From Bryopsis sp. KO-2023 (Eukaryota > Chlorophyta > Ulvophyceae > Bryopsidales > Bryopsidaceae), in assembly GCA_030272585.1 (NCBI GenBank), contig BSYQ01000002.1:3658001-3722000 (forward strand): a stretch of 64,000 nucleotides of DNA, in the 5' to 3' direction. Numbering within the stretch: position 1 is the stretch's first letter; each line of letters starts with the position of its first letter. Position numbers and translations under genes: made by a program. The notes below the pieces were generated by a model that worked only from the letters and a program-made list of their open reading frames with translations, was not told the DNA's origin and made no database searches. This document shows positions 45,842 to 57,586 of this stretch, one piece after another.

Positions 45842-46431
45842 AGTCAACCACTCATCACCAACATAAGACTTCCTCTATTGAGGGTCTTTTCAGTCAGGGT
45901 TCTAACCCGCTTTGATATTACCCTCGATGTCTTGACTAAGCTCTTATTAGCTCGCTCCTTCAGATGAGCTTGCTTATGGGTGAACGGATACCATCCTCTC
46001 ACCATTGTTCCCATCTCCACATCACTCTGTAGCAACTAGATAGCTAACTTTCGCCGCCTTGTCCGCCTCTATTCCCGCTCTGAGCGGATTTCTTCCTTGG
46101 TGGGCAGGCGAGTAGGGTTTCTCATATACTCTACCAAAAGATTGTTGGCATTGGCCAGGTAGGCTTGTAGCTCCCAGGTGGCTTCCATCAAAAAAAAGCC
46201 CTTCCACAAGACCAAGTACTCCTTGCGGTTGGAAGATCCTCGATCCCGGAGAATACGCTCGACCTCGTATTCAATGGTGCCATCCACCAACTCCCCTTCG
46301 GGAGGTTCCCGCGCAATACTTTTGCACAAGCAGCTGTAGAACCCTCCACATATGAACCTTAGGGGTTTTTTGCCAAACGTTTTTGTTGTACATTTGAAGA
46401 ATATAAATGACCTCATGGATTCCGTTGACAA
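45842..46431 (-). pseudogene. Chromodomain relic, probably 3' end of a chromovirus pol
   Basis: The frame reads ELVDGTIEYEVERILRDRGS, then KEYLVLWKGF, then ATWELQAYLANANNLLVEYM. This is a canonical chromodomain order (VERIL, YLVKWKGY, TWEP, N-ll-eY). It continues about 80 further codons past two TAG codons in the same frame. Upstream the frame degrades. It differs clearly from the chromodomain of the intact element at 58784-63972, so it comes from another, older chromovirus lineage. Confidence 0.7.
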
Positions 46432-47039
46432 ACGCCATTAACAAAACAAATTCTTGTTTTGATACCAACATCCAACCAAAAAAAAAAAGAAAGCACAACA
46501 CTTTTCTTCCTTTTTTCTTCCTTCTGAGTTGTTTGCATCCTGGATACTCAATTTCTAACATTGTTATAATTATTTATTAAAGACCCCCGCTGCTGTTGGG
46601 AATATCAAAAAGAGGAACGGTAGTCGGGAGTTCACTAAAAGATGGGGGCATCACACCTCCACCTATTAACTGATATATTGCCCCATGTAAAGCTATTTCC
46701 TCTTGAGGACACCCGGGATCGGTGTGGTTGGTTTCTTGGGAGGGAGAATTTCAATTTTAATTGGTTTACTTGAAAAAAAAAATGAAGCCCCACTTTATTA
46801 TCAAACAAGGAAAATTTTAATTTAGGATAAGCATATTGTGACTAAATACTTCGGGGCAATAGGGAACTTCGATTTTCAATTGCGTTATTGATTAAGACTT
46901 AAGACTATTGTCAATGATTCGTCTACAATTTGGCACTGGAGTCGAACCAGTGGAACGTCCAACCCAAACATTTTGTGCAACACATTGGAGAAAATGGAAC
47001 CTAATCAGAAGCGAAATCGTTACATAAATTGGAGACTTT
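46432..47039. other. Gene-poor tract
   Basis: No supported feature. It is presumably the decayed upstream part of the chromovirus relic. Confidence 0.3.
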
Positions 47040-47550
47040 TGGATGATGCTGGCCTGACCGCACCGATAGCCGGAAACCGATCCGGTCCAACCTGTCTGGG
47101 AAAAAGCGGCCTAGTCCATCTGAAAATTGGTTGTTTTTGTGAACACTAGACAGAGAACAACCAATTCGGTCAAATGAAACTAAAAAACCTTACAGAAATA
47201 TGGAATTGTTTGCGACAAGCTTTTCTGGTCTTAGACCAGCAAAGTAACCTGTTCTAGACAGGTCTCCACCGGTAAGACTCTAGTTCAATAAAGGTAAAAA
47301 TCTGTCCAACAAGCGGCTTGGGCGTCGACTTGTTTGAACAGGCCGGACAAGGGGTAATTATTGAGGAAAAAAAGACAAAACCGGTTTAGACACAAAGTTG
47401 TGCGCAACTCCAAAAAGCGACAACGACAATCAACGGCCCCGTTGTTGTCGTACCGTTGTAACACAACAATTTCACGGCTAACAACGATGTTTTAACGGCC
47501 GTTGTGGACTGTTAATAACGGTGACCAACGGCCACCGTTAATGGTACTTT
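47040..47550. mobile_element. Decayed relatives of MITE families B and C, side by side
   Basis: 47040-47390 shares ACCTGTTCTAGACAGGT (47247-47263) and CCGGTCCAACCTGTCT-type units with the family B MITE. Next to it, CAAAGTTGTGCGC (47393) and ACGGCCGTT-rich palindromic sequence to about 47545 resemble family C. Target duplications are not readable. Confidence 0.45.
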
Positions 47551-50500
47551 AGATAAACACATGCGTGCGTACACAAACACATACTCTGTTACGACTAGCT
47601 AACACTCTCACACGCGCGCACACAATCATACTTATTGTTATTAGAGTTTCTTTAGGTCAAATTGTTGCCAAAGATGTCAACGTTTCGCAAACGTTCCGTT
47701 AAGAAAACCCTCTGTCACGGTTGGCAAAAGGGTGCAACGAATGGAACATCGAATTTTTTTTTTATTAGAAATAATTATCCGTGATTAGTTATAAGCCTGA
47801 CAAGGAGGAGTTGCAAGTGAGACAAAGTTTTGATAGCAGAACCACCACCAACGCAGGTGGACTTCCAGGAGTTTCTTGCGCGGTGGTCATAGATAGGTGA
47901 TGCGTCAGATTTCATGAATATGAGAATGAAAAGTAAAGGCAAGGTACTGTGGAAACGTTTGGGTTCGAATCCCAAGTGCCTTCCACATTTCTCTTACATT
48001 TGTACTTTGTGTGAGGTTATTGTGGTGAGCATGAAAACGTTAGGACACAAAGCCTCCCCTTCGACTCGAATTTCTTCCCGAAATTTCATGGAACACTTCA
48101 ACAAATTATATGACTTGTATGTGCGGGGTAATCTCGGTCGTCCAACGATGGCTAGAAGGTTTGGGGAGTGTAGTAGTCGAAGTTCTTGAAAACTAAGCTT
48201 TTTATATTGAGTTGACTAAGCCACATAATGTATTGCTTCTTAAATCATAAAATGATAGACTGACTTGTCCAAGAAATAAAACTTATGAATGGATGAGACG
48301 AACCGGAACGTTGAGATATATCACTTGGCATACATATCGGCGAAAGATTTTTTTGTCCGCCCTTTTTTTGGTCTTGCTTTGTTGCTCGTTTTTCGCGAAC
48401 ACCACGAGAAAAAGATAGCTTCACATGTGCTTGGCGAGCGAGGGGAATGTATGGCGTACACGTGTTTGATAACAAAGATGCAAAATAGGTTCCTATCGGC
48501 CGTTCTATTGATGAACCTATTGCCTTATTTAAAGATGAATAATATTGTTGCCAATGACGCAGGACTCCACTGAGTCTTCACCGTACTATATTGTGTGTGA
48601 GACTTACACAGAACAAAAGGTTATACATGCTCATCTTCTTCTCTCTTGTAATAGTGGGATCGTTAGCTTGTGAACCGAAATATGAAAGGCTTAATCAAGC
48701 GAACAGAAAGAATAGAACAACAGATAAAAACGATTGGACTCATACTCAATCGGCGTTACGGATGCAGCAACAAACATTACAAGCGACCACGTTTTTGTAG
48801 TGATCGCCCATGTTTGGAAAAAGGCTATACCGTGAACCAGATGAGCAAGAACTAGGCGAACGACTCCGGGGAGGCTAAGATGTTGAATTCAATGCATGAG
48901 TTGCATTTGCAAGGAGGTACCACGATGTTCGAGTTTTTGTTGAATAGGCACGCGTTGTATCTTCCTCTTTTTTTGCTCGTTGAAACTTTAAACCTCGATA
49001 CGTTGCAAATTTGGATTCGGGAAACCAAAATCCGCTGGACAAGAGCTTTGCTGGAAATCAAACATGTGGTGTTAACCTGATTAGGAGGAGTTAGAGAGGT
49101 TGCGGCAAGTAGTCCATCGCCACAAGAAACAGGAGTCAGAAATAGTGGAAATGCAAAAACAGCTGTATGATTCCGAGCAGCTGGAGGCTACGCACAGGAC
49201 TCTGGTGGTTGAACAACACAGACGCTTGCTGCGCAAATTATTGTATCAGAATTCGATGGACTTTGCCACTGGGAAGATGAACAAGGTCGATGTGTTGTTC
49301 TTCCCCCAACTTGTCAAGATACAATATTGGGGCCGAGTCAACCTTGGCAATAGGATGCTTCCGTTCTACCAGGTAATTGATTGATTTTTTTTCCCCTCAA
49401 GCACTAATCTTTTGGTAAATGTGGAAATAACTCGCTTGTGGTCAGCTCATAGGCTTGAGCCCTGCATAGAATTTGTTCGAGATTCATTGGTGATACCGCC
49501 AAGGTTGGCGCTCCAGGACACGAACAGGGTTGATTCGGATAACGTTTTCGCCTAGCAAAATAAATATAACCATTTTCGTTTTTCCTCTATTTGGCTTAGG
49601 GATCCACCAAAGAAAGCTATCTATTAGATGTAACCGGGCTAAAGAAATTGTAGCACGGTGTGTTGGACCCTCGAAACATAAACCTACATAAGCCGTGTTA
49701 AAAGAAAGACCGGCTTGGGCTTCAATAAACATCCCCCATGACAAATCAGTGAACCTGGAGAACCGAGAGAGAAGAACCTAACATGTTGAGCAATTTACAT
49801 GGTGACAAATACGTCGTTTCCACCACCAAAAAAAAAAAATCTTTTGAAAGGATAAAAAGTGAACGAAGTTGATCATAACACGATAGAGAAGACTTTCAAA
49901 ATGCCTTATCATTAAAAGAAAGAAGGGTATAGTGGAATAGACAATGTGCTCACTTCCCTTGTCTAACTTTGTACGACAAGAATAGCCATTTTCTTTGATT
50001 AAAAAAAGTCTTGGTATGTCAGGACCACACATACATTGATCATATAAATTATTGTGGGGTGATCCTAGGCTGGGAAAGTCGTAGACTGGCCGATGCATTA
50101 GTCTACGCCGCATAGGAAGCAAAAAACCCTACGCAGGGAGGATAAACCCGAGCCAGTCGTACCACCAAAGAAGAAGAGATGTCACGCAAGCATATACAGG
50201 GGAGGATTTATGTCGCAAAAGCGAAAATTGCAGCGGAGGAAATAGAGAAGTCGAAAAAATCAAGGGAGGACCCCGAGTCTAGAAGATATGCATCTCTACA
50301 AATACGATATTGGTGTAGTTCGTTTAGATGGCAATAAAAAATTCTTTCGAGGAACTTTTCAAGGAGGGGAAAAGAGCGCGTTGGGAAATATCAACAATTA
50401 CTTCAAATTGTCGACTTGTTGAGAACACATTGGAACGTTTAAGTTTTGAATTGGTGGTCTCCAACACCCTGACCCTTGAAGGAAAGCAGGCGATGGGAGA

Positions 50501-50682
50501 GTTGAGGCTACTATATCTTGAGCTGGAGAAGGTTAAAAACAGGGTGCCCAAACAGCGATTGAAGGGTCAAGTGGTGCCCACACTAGTATGAGCATTCCCT
50601 CCTTTCCCCAAGTACAAGTCAACAGTGAGGGGCTTGATGTTGCCCCCCCATTGGAGGGAAAAAAAATGCATATAATCTATTA
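47551..50682 (+). other. Tract with decayed coiled-coil frames
   Basis: Plus-strand coding-like stretches lie at 48670-49080 (ATG at 48670, one in-frame TAG near 48853), 49085-49384 (EELERLRQVVHRHKKQESEI, IVEMQKQLYDSEQLEATHRT) and about 50180-50590 (ARWEISTITSNCRLVENTLE). They are charged and helix-rich like the relics at 38 and 45 kb. A perfect T-arm-like TTGGGTTCGAATCCCAA lies at 47958-47974, without a full tRNA fold. No intact gene. Confidence 0.4.
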
Positions 50683-51001
50683 ACCCCCCCCCCCAAATAC
50701 AGTACCCCCCCCAATATAGTACCCCCCGCCGCCCCTGGAAGCAAACGCGGAATAGTGTACCCCCCAAAAAGTGACCCCTCCCCCCGGGCCTACCACCCCA
50801 AACCTGGTTTTTATGCAATGTTAAGAATCTTCTTATAGTGATGGATGGAGCATTAGCCCCCTCCCTACCTCCCAAATACCCCCCGGAGGATCCAACCCCC
50901 TCTCTAAAAATAGAACACCCCCAAATAGTGTACCCCCTTGAATTTTTTTTCCAAAGTTAAAATTATTGTACCCCGGGGTACTGTATTCGGGGGGGGGGGT
51001 T
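50683..51001. mobile_element. Pogo-type MITE, internal deletion derivative of the 25895 element
   Basis: About 319 bp. The left roughly 135 bp matches 25895-26033 (including GAAGCAAACGCGGAATAGTG) and the right roughly 185 bp matches 28266-28454 (including GCAATGTTAA and ATCTTCTTA). The whole transposase is removed between. TA follows the right end (51002-51003) and precedes the left end (50681-50682). It shows directly that the MITE arose from the autonomous element by one internal deletion. Confidence 0.92.
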
Positions 51002-51143
51002 TAGAAGAGATGCTTTTGATATGTCGTGTGTTCGAACATGGCAATTGTAGTACGGGGTAGTATAGGTTCTAGGGTTCAGTTCAGAGAGAACACCTTTAAA
51101 TTTTTTCTCTGGCACTTGTGGCTTCGTTTCACCATGTGCTCGA

Positions 51144-51166
51144 GTGTGTGTGTGTGTGTGTGTGTG
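51144..51166 (+). repeat. GT microsatellite
   Basis: A GT run of about 23 bases following CTCGA. Confidence 0.9.
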
Positions 51167-51294
51167 AATGTGTGTAAACCTAGCAAGGACCTAAAAACTA
51201 TGTTTTGATCCCGTCAAGAAAATCAACGTAAAAAGCCTTGTTAGAACCAATTTAAAAAATCAACCGCTCGACTTTCTTATATGTATTTTGAAAC

Positions 51295-51660
51295 CAGTCA
51301 TGGGCTGCACAGGACAGACCCCTGTCCTGTGCGGGTTCTGTGCACCCTGTGCTGTCCTGTCCTGTTTTTCGAAATTCCACAGGCTAGAACAGAACAGACT
51401 GTCTGTTCTGTGCACAGGTCGGACCTGTACTGCACAGGTGCACAGACTGCACAGCATAGCACAGAACTGCACAGAATCTGCACAGAATCTGCACAGACTG
51501 TGCACAGACTGTGCACAGAGGCTGCACAGACTTTGCACAGACCCTGTCTGTGCTGTGCTGTACAGGTCTGTGCACCTGTGCAGCACAGGTCCGACCCTGT
51601 GCACAGAACAGACAGTCTGTTCTGTCCTGTCCTGTGCACAGGGGTCTCAGCCCATGTCTG
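51295..51660. mobile_element. hAT-type MITE, family A, copy 1 (CAGWCATGGGCTG ends)
   Basis: A 366-bp element with ends CAGTCATGGGCTG and the reverse complement of CAGACATGGGCTG. It has an exact 8-bp target duplication TTTGAAAC (51287-51294 and 51661-51668). The interior is built of CTGTGCACAG-like and GCACAGACT units in both orientations, so it folds on itself. This makes spurious open frames in almost every reading frame (His-Arg-Leu-Cys-Thr repeats). Confidence 0.95.
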
Positions 51661-52399
51661 TTTGAAACGTGTTCTCGGAGATTAAAAAAAAACGAATCAA
51701 GGTGTACCTTCTTGCCCAAACGCTGACAAGGGAGAATTCATCACATGATATGAGCTGAACATGATATCTAGAGAGGATGATATGTTTCCCTCCAGATGAT
51801 TGAAAAGTGACCGAAACGGCTCGGATTATTATGTTTGGATAGCTGGAAGAGTTTTTTGGTAAGCATGTTGCAGTCGCCAATAATCATCGTTACTAATGAC
51901 AGGATTTGTTAAAAAGGTATTGCTGTTGATTTTGTAGTCCGTGTTTTTCTTGCTCTTTTGAAAAGAGGAAGGTGTTTGTGTTCCGGTTCAGGAGATATAT
52001 AAACAAAAAGAAAGTAAAACTAAGGAATATGTCATTGCAAGCATATGTTAGTCATCAATCAAATCAATCAACACGTAGCCACAAATAAAAAGGATGAGGT
52101 CCCTTATCGTTTACAAACCATAGGAGGGATAATCAGACTCTAACCATCAGGGGAAAGCAGACCAGATGGCGATGAATCTTTATTTAATCAAATCTTGGTT
52201 AAATGGTATCAAACTAAGCTCGAATCTTCATTCGGTTGCACAAAAGTATTAGACGACATGATTAGATGGCTTTATACCGAAGAGCATGTCACTTCTAGTT
52301 GTAGAACGAAATAAGTCTTGTTTTTTCTTTCTTTTTTTATCGGAACCATTGAAATTGTTACGGCTGCCAAGTAACACCCCCCTCTTCAAAACGCAAACC

Positions 52400-53337
52400 A
52401 ATGATCGATCACAGCAGAATCAACGTTTCTAGTTCTTCGCTTTTTCTAGCTCGAGCTTGGGAAGAAAGGGCGAATCGTGACTTCGATGGAAGCGGAAAGT
52501 CTTGGTGGACGAGGAGTATAAAAGTTTGAAGTTGGTACAAAAGTTCCTTCAGTGGTTTGACCTAGAGTGATGTGGGGGTAAGGTGAATATCTCTAGTATT
52601 TTTGATCCCAATAAAAGTTATCTAGAATGAGCTATTCAACGAATAGATGTGGCTTCGGCTGACAAAAACCTTGTTTTCCAAGTTACGCTTGAGAAACTAA
52701 CCAAATGTATTCACGTTGCCACCAATCGAATCGGTGACATAGGGGCATTTGACCTTGATAGTATGAAGTTCATAATGATGTGTTCCCGATAGCTGATGTA
52801 AGAGACCTCTGTGCGCTAATGTATGGGTAAAGAGAAGAACGAGCTTCCACCGGTTAAATGGTATGTTGAGATCAAAGAGGGCAAGAAAAAGGCAAGATAC
52901 CTAAAGATCGTCTGTGACACTAGGGGCAAGACAAAATAATTGATGGTGTTCCTTGACAATAGAAACCTGAAAACTCATGACAAAAGTGACGAATTGAAGA
53001 ATCGTGACTCAACAAATAACAAGACAATCTTGTGATTAGAACAAATGTTTGGAGCCTGGTTGGGGTTGGGGCACCATTCTTCGACGATATTTTCTTTACA
53101 ACATCGATGGATGAAGAAAAAGATCATTATCGTTATTTTGAATCCAGTTGGTACTTACTAGATGCCAAGCCACACGTTATGAACCTCTTTGCAAGCGAGT
53201 ATCTTTATACTAGCAACACAAGCACAACATTTGTTGAAAGCGACAATAATCCGAAGGTGATGAAGTGTGGTATTCTGAATAGCGAACGTTATACGATTTT
53301 TGTCAGATGTTGTACACATTCGAAGACGCACCAATGA
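52400..53337 (+). pseudogene. Decayed retroelement-like or unknown coding frame
   Basis: One frame is kept from about 52400 to 53030 and reads SIFDPNKSYLE, ASADKNLVFQVTLEKLTKCI, ELPPVKWYVEIKEGKKKARY and LMVFLDNRNLKTHDKSDELK. It is broken only by TGA, TAG and TAA codons, each one transition from CGA, CAG/TGG or CAA. After one indel near 53030 another frame goes to 53337 (SSWYLLDAKPHVMN, STTFVESDNNPKVMKCGILN). That part weakly recalls a copia-type protease region (SWYLDSG-RHMT, then a G-N-G-K stretch) with the active site lost. The family is uncertain. Confidence 0.4.
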
Positions 53338-55963
53338 GCATGGATTGGATTATCAATATTTGAACGCTAGTTAATTCACAAATATGAGCAACAAATTCGC
53401 GAAAGGAATTGCAGGCCACTGAGCTTTTGGATTCATTGCAAGACACTAGCTATACAAGAACGTAGATGAGTGCGCACTTAATCTTTATTTGGCAATGAAG
53501 TCCTAGTTTGATGAAATCCTATTGAATTGTACATTTTGCGATCTTAGGCAACAATATCAGCAGCTCATGGGACATTAATCCACTGTTCCGACCTCAGAAA
53601 TTCGCATATTCATAAAGTATTAGAACATGATTAGATAGAAGTTTGTGTTTTATAGGCGCCGAAAAGTAACATAAGAGAAAAATACCCCCCAAAAAAGGCG
53701 ACATATGGTATTGAGATGCGGAAAAACCGACAAAAAACTTTGATGAGCCTTGTGCACGCAACAATAAGAGATCAACATATTTTTCGAATTCAAGTCAATA
53801 ATGCTCGGATGCAAAAGCTCTTGTTGTGGACTGGTTGATACTTGCCTATGGTGTGTGCTTGATGCGAACGAAACGAAAATTTTTACAAGATCTATATTTA
53901 CGTTAAAAAAGCGCAGCAAAAGTCGGAGTCCTAGTTGCACACTTCCCCAAAAAAGGCTTATTATGTTAGATGTTTTCCGGATTTTTCCACGAAAATGCTG
54001 ATTTGTTAGTCGTGTTGTCTTATACGGTCGCTTTTTCTATAGTCTTTTCAACAACCTATTTTATACATATATATTCGGGCTGAGGGTGCATGGCGCCCAC
54101 ATCTATCTTCAAGCCTTTATTTAAATATCCGGTGTTGGTACTAGAACTTCCATTTTTCGAGAAAAAATAGATATAACCCAGGAAGTGGAAATTCCATGCA
54201 AGCTCCCCAATCCCACTTCGATACTACGTCTAGTACTAAATTTTATGGCTCGTTAGCAGTAAAAGAAAGATCATCTCTTTTTAGTTATTTCTTTCGCAGG
54301 GTTTGGCTCTTTGGCTCTTCCGGAGACTTAAAGGCACCGATCAATGGGTCGATTTGCTAAGATGTTTTGCTCGTTATTTTCCGCCTTCCCCTGGTCACGG
54401 TGAGCTATCACCGAAGCGAGGCAGCATCGTGACCTCAAATGCAATAGGAAGCACTTCTTCGAGCTTTCTTGAAGTCGGGATAACCGTGTTTCAGGTTAAG
54501 AGTTCCAAGTCTATCCGGTCATTGTTCCCAGCTGAAATAAGGAGTAGGGGGACGGTTAGAACCCTCGTTGTGTGCCGAATCGGCACTGCCGACTTCTGCC
54601 AAGATAGCCCACCCAAAACTAAAACTTCCTTAACCATGCGAAAATGAGCGAATACCCACGATAGGAAATAGGGAGGACGACCCTAATGCCAAAGTTGCTC
54701 CGTGAACCTAGTGCATCACCGATTGTCTCGTGGATGTTTCTGCATTGACATAGTAGACATTGTGTAGCGATCTGCAAGTTTTATTACTATATTGTATTTC
54801 CTGGATGATCATATGAAGAAAAATGTCGAACTCATATCGAAGCAGCCAATGCAAACTCTTTTTGAAAGTTTTGGAATGTAGACGGAAGGCGGATAGGTGG
54901 GCCGCATATTTTCAGTCGCGCCTTGTCTATGAGTTGAGCTAAAAATTTTGTTATGAGCGTTTCAATCGAGAACTTTCGACCCCAAAATGTAATATGTATG
55001 ATCGCCGAAAAGTGATGTCGTGAAAAACAGAGTAACAACCCCCACCAAAAAATGACCCAAAAACATATAGAGTCTTCTTTTTCGAGGAGAAAGCGTTTCT
55101 CATCATTGCGGCTCAATCCTTACATTTATCTATTGCTGTATTAATTTTAGAAGGAATCGAACTTTAATGCAACTCTGTTGCGGATCCGTCGATTGTACAT
55201 GCAAAAATGGAGTTGACTAAATATTTTCATGATGTTGTGTGTCTAGTGCAAAATCGAGGGTTTGTGATATAGAAGCGTGAATTTCAACGAGAGGTCTGAT
55301 TACGTTCATCAGCGGTTTCATTGATATGGTGCTAGATGTTTTTTTTTTGCAGCTAGGTTTTGAGGAAAATGGAAATTCAAGTGGGTAAATTTTTATTTTT
55401 TCTAGGAGTTATGGAAAAAGATTAAAGAACGAAAAGGCAAACGTTGAAGTTGGCACAACATATCATGACACATATATATATCGAGAGAGAGAGAGAGAGA
55501 GAGAGTCCTCGTTTGGGTTGTCAAGTTTTCGTTTTCGAGAAGCTGGAATCAAGATGAGGAATCCACTCATCGTGGTCGACGAAAAAAGGGTCCCCATTAG
55601 GGACTCCTCAAGGGGTGCCCAACAGGGCACCCGTTTTCAAAGGTCCCCTACAGCACGGCACGACTTTCCCAAGTCCCCCCACAGCAAGGTATCTACTCTC
55701 AGCTTCCCGTTTTTGTTTTTGACGGGACGTTTTTTCTCCTCCTCCCCGCCGTGGGATTGGAGTCTCACCGTCTTTCCTCACACGTGTCCGGCTCTCGCTG
55801 TTTCCCTCTTGACGGACACCTACTGTTTCCGTGGGCTGAAGTAGGCCGCGGGGTCTTTAGCCTCTCCCGCCGCTTGCTTAACTCACTTCTATTTCCTTCC
55901 TGCGCCTCCGTTCTTGTTGCCTTTCAGTCGTTTTTGTTGTTTTCTGTGGCTTTTGTTTTCTCA
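53338..55963. other. Gene-poor tract, then probable leader of a gag-like relic
   Basis: An unrecognised plus-strand stretch lies at 54303-54647. A GA microsatellite runs at 55482-55505. From about 55550 the sequence becomes more GC-rich and reads like the 5' leader or LTR of the relic that starts at 55964. No matching LTR pair was found. Confidence 0.35.
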
Positions 55964-56692
55964 ATGGGTGACTCTCCCACTGCCTCTTCTGCCCTTGCTG
56001 AGGCCCCGATCACCGCCGAGCAGCTTAACGCGCTTATGTGACATCTATAGACCCTCGTTTCCAACTAAAGTGCTATGCAAGACGCCCAAAAGGATCTTAG
56101 GGATGAGATCGAGTCCTTATCGGCGGCCACTGCTGTCGATGTCCTCTCCCTGCTGACGTCGTCCGTCTATGCTGGGCCCGCAACGGCCTTATGCTTTGCT
56201 TTTGACAAGGCGTTGGCTCAAAAGGGTGACTCGGGAATCGATGTGGACACTGCGACCCGGGGTACGTCTAGGCTCGCGAAAGCGATCCTCCTCGTAAGCT
56301 TTTTGTGAGGTAGATGATGTCAAGTGAAAAACAACGACGGGGGGTGTTTCTTTGCGCTGCTGTCTATAGTAGGGATTTGAGATTTGGGTTTCGGGCACTT
56401 TCAACTATTTGTCTTGTTTAAAAAATCGGCTTGGGGCGAGGTTAGGACCGCAATTGCCACTGTGGCGGGCGTGTTCATGGACCCAGTTGAGGATGAAGAA
56501 GCAGATTTTCTTGATGCGGGAAAAGAATATCCGGGATTAGAGCTATACGTATGTGGCATCACAATACCTGCTAAGGCTTCTTCTGTGCAATTGCATTTCA
56601 TTAATAGAGCAACAATCATTTCCGGATTATTCACACCATGGGGGATAAAAAGATTCGAGAAATTAGTTGAGCCCGCTCCGACAAAGATATAA
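55964..56692 (+). pseudogene. Gag-like reading frame with six in-frame stops and no frameshift
   Basis: From ATG 55964 (MGDSPTASSALAEAPITAEQ, typical of a gag start) one frame runs 242 codons to a TAA at 56690. It is interrupted by TGA, TAG and TAA near codons 26-36 and three TGA codons between 56306 and 56372. It includes MQDAQKDLRDEIESLSAATA and, at the end, GEVRTAIATVAGVFMDPVED and ELYVCGITIPAKASSVQLHF. Every stop is one C-to-T or G-to-A change from CGA, CAG, CAA or TGG. No indel is needed over 729 bases. Family is inferred from layout only. Confidence 0.5.
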
Positions 56693-57176
56693 GGAGAGAA
56701 GAGGTACGTTCACCAAAAAATGATCTCGTTGCAAACATCCCTCTAATTGTTCCTCAATGTGTCCACCCCGGAACAAGTCACACTTAACAAGGGCGTTCTC
56801 TTCCCACCCATCTTGATAGACGACTCGTTCGTGCTCATTTTTGTTGACCCTACAATCGATGATGCCACTATTTAGAGGGCGCTCCACAAGAGACCTCTAA
56901 TTACGATTAACTCTCGTGTACAGATGTTTCGGATATATGCACCATTGCAGATCACAGATCCCGTGCCGTTGTTGTCAATATCGCTACAAGTTTAGCGATG
57001 AAAGCTCTCCCCATCGGCTAGTTTCCTGTCGGCTTTGTCATGTGCCTGACCCGACGTGATTGAAAGAATAGATTGAAGTGTGACATGTGGTATCGCACGG
57101 GGCATATGGTAGGAGAATGTTCCTTAAAAGAGTGTTCGCGGCTGAACACAAACATGCTTAAGATAGGGTGGTAGGC

Positions 57177-57586
57177 AGACATGGGCTGAGACCCCTGTGC
57201 ACAGGACAGGACAGAACAGACTGTCTGTTCTGTGCACAGGGTCGGACCTGTGCTGCACAGGTGCACAGACCTGTACAGCACAGCACAGATAGGGTCTGTG
57301 CAAAGTCTGTGCAGGTCTGTGCAAAGTCTGTGCAGTTTCTGTGCAGACTCTGTGCACAGTCTGTGCAGATTCTGTGCAGATTCTGTGCAGTTCTGTGCTG
57401 TGCTGTGCAGTCTGTGCACCTGTGCAGCACAGGTCCGACCTGTGCACAGAACAGACAGTCTGTTCTGTTCTAGCCTGTGGAATTTCGAAAAACAGGACAG
57501 GACAGCACAGGGTGCACAGAACCCGCACAGAACCCTGTCCTGTGCATCGCACAGGACAGGGGTCTGTCCTGTGCAGCCCATGACTG
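57177..57586. mobile_element. hAT-type MITE, family A, copy 2 (opposite orientation)
   Basis: A 410-bp copy in reverse orientation to that at 51295-51660, with the same CAGWCATGGGCTG ends and an exact 8-bp target duplication GTGGTAGG (57169-57176 and 57587-57594). It differs from copy 1 mainly in the number of GTCTGTGCA-type interior units and in an extra block near its right end. Confidence 0.95.

Noticed and set aside
47935..47980. A tRNA gene around TTGGGTTCGAATCCCAA
   Set aside because: AAGGCA and TGCCTT could pair as an acceptor, but they are too close (about 55 bases) and no D or anticodon arm is present.
51281..51719. Overlapping open frames on both strands encoding His/Arg/Leu/Cys/Thr-rich repeats
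   Set aside because: They come from the self-complementary CTGTGCACAG units of the family A MITE; the same happens at 57018-57653. Open frames in five frames at once are a repeat artefact.
37990..56692. A nuclear genetic code with TAA/TAG/TGA read as sense codons
   Set aside because: Tempting because stops sit at Gln or Arg positions in otherwise good frames. But the intact hAT, pogo and Gag/Pol frames end cleanly at TAG and TAA where their proteins should end, and carry no internal stops. Transition decay explains the relics better.
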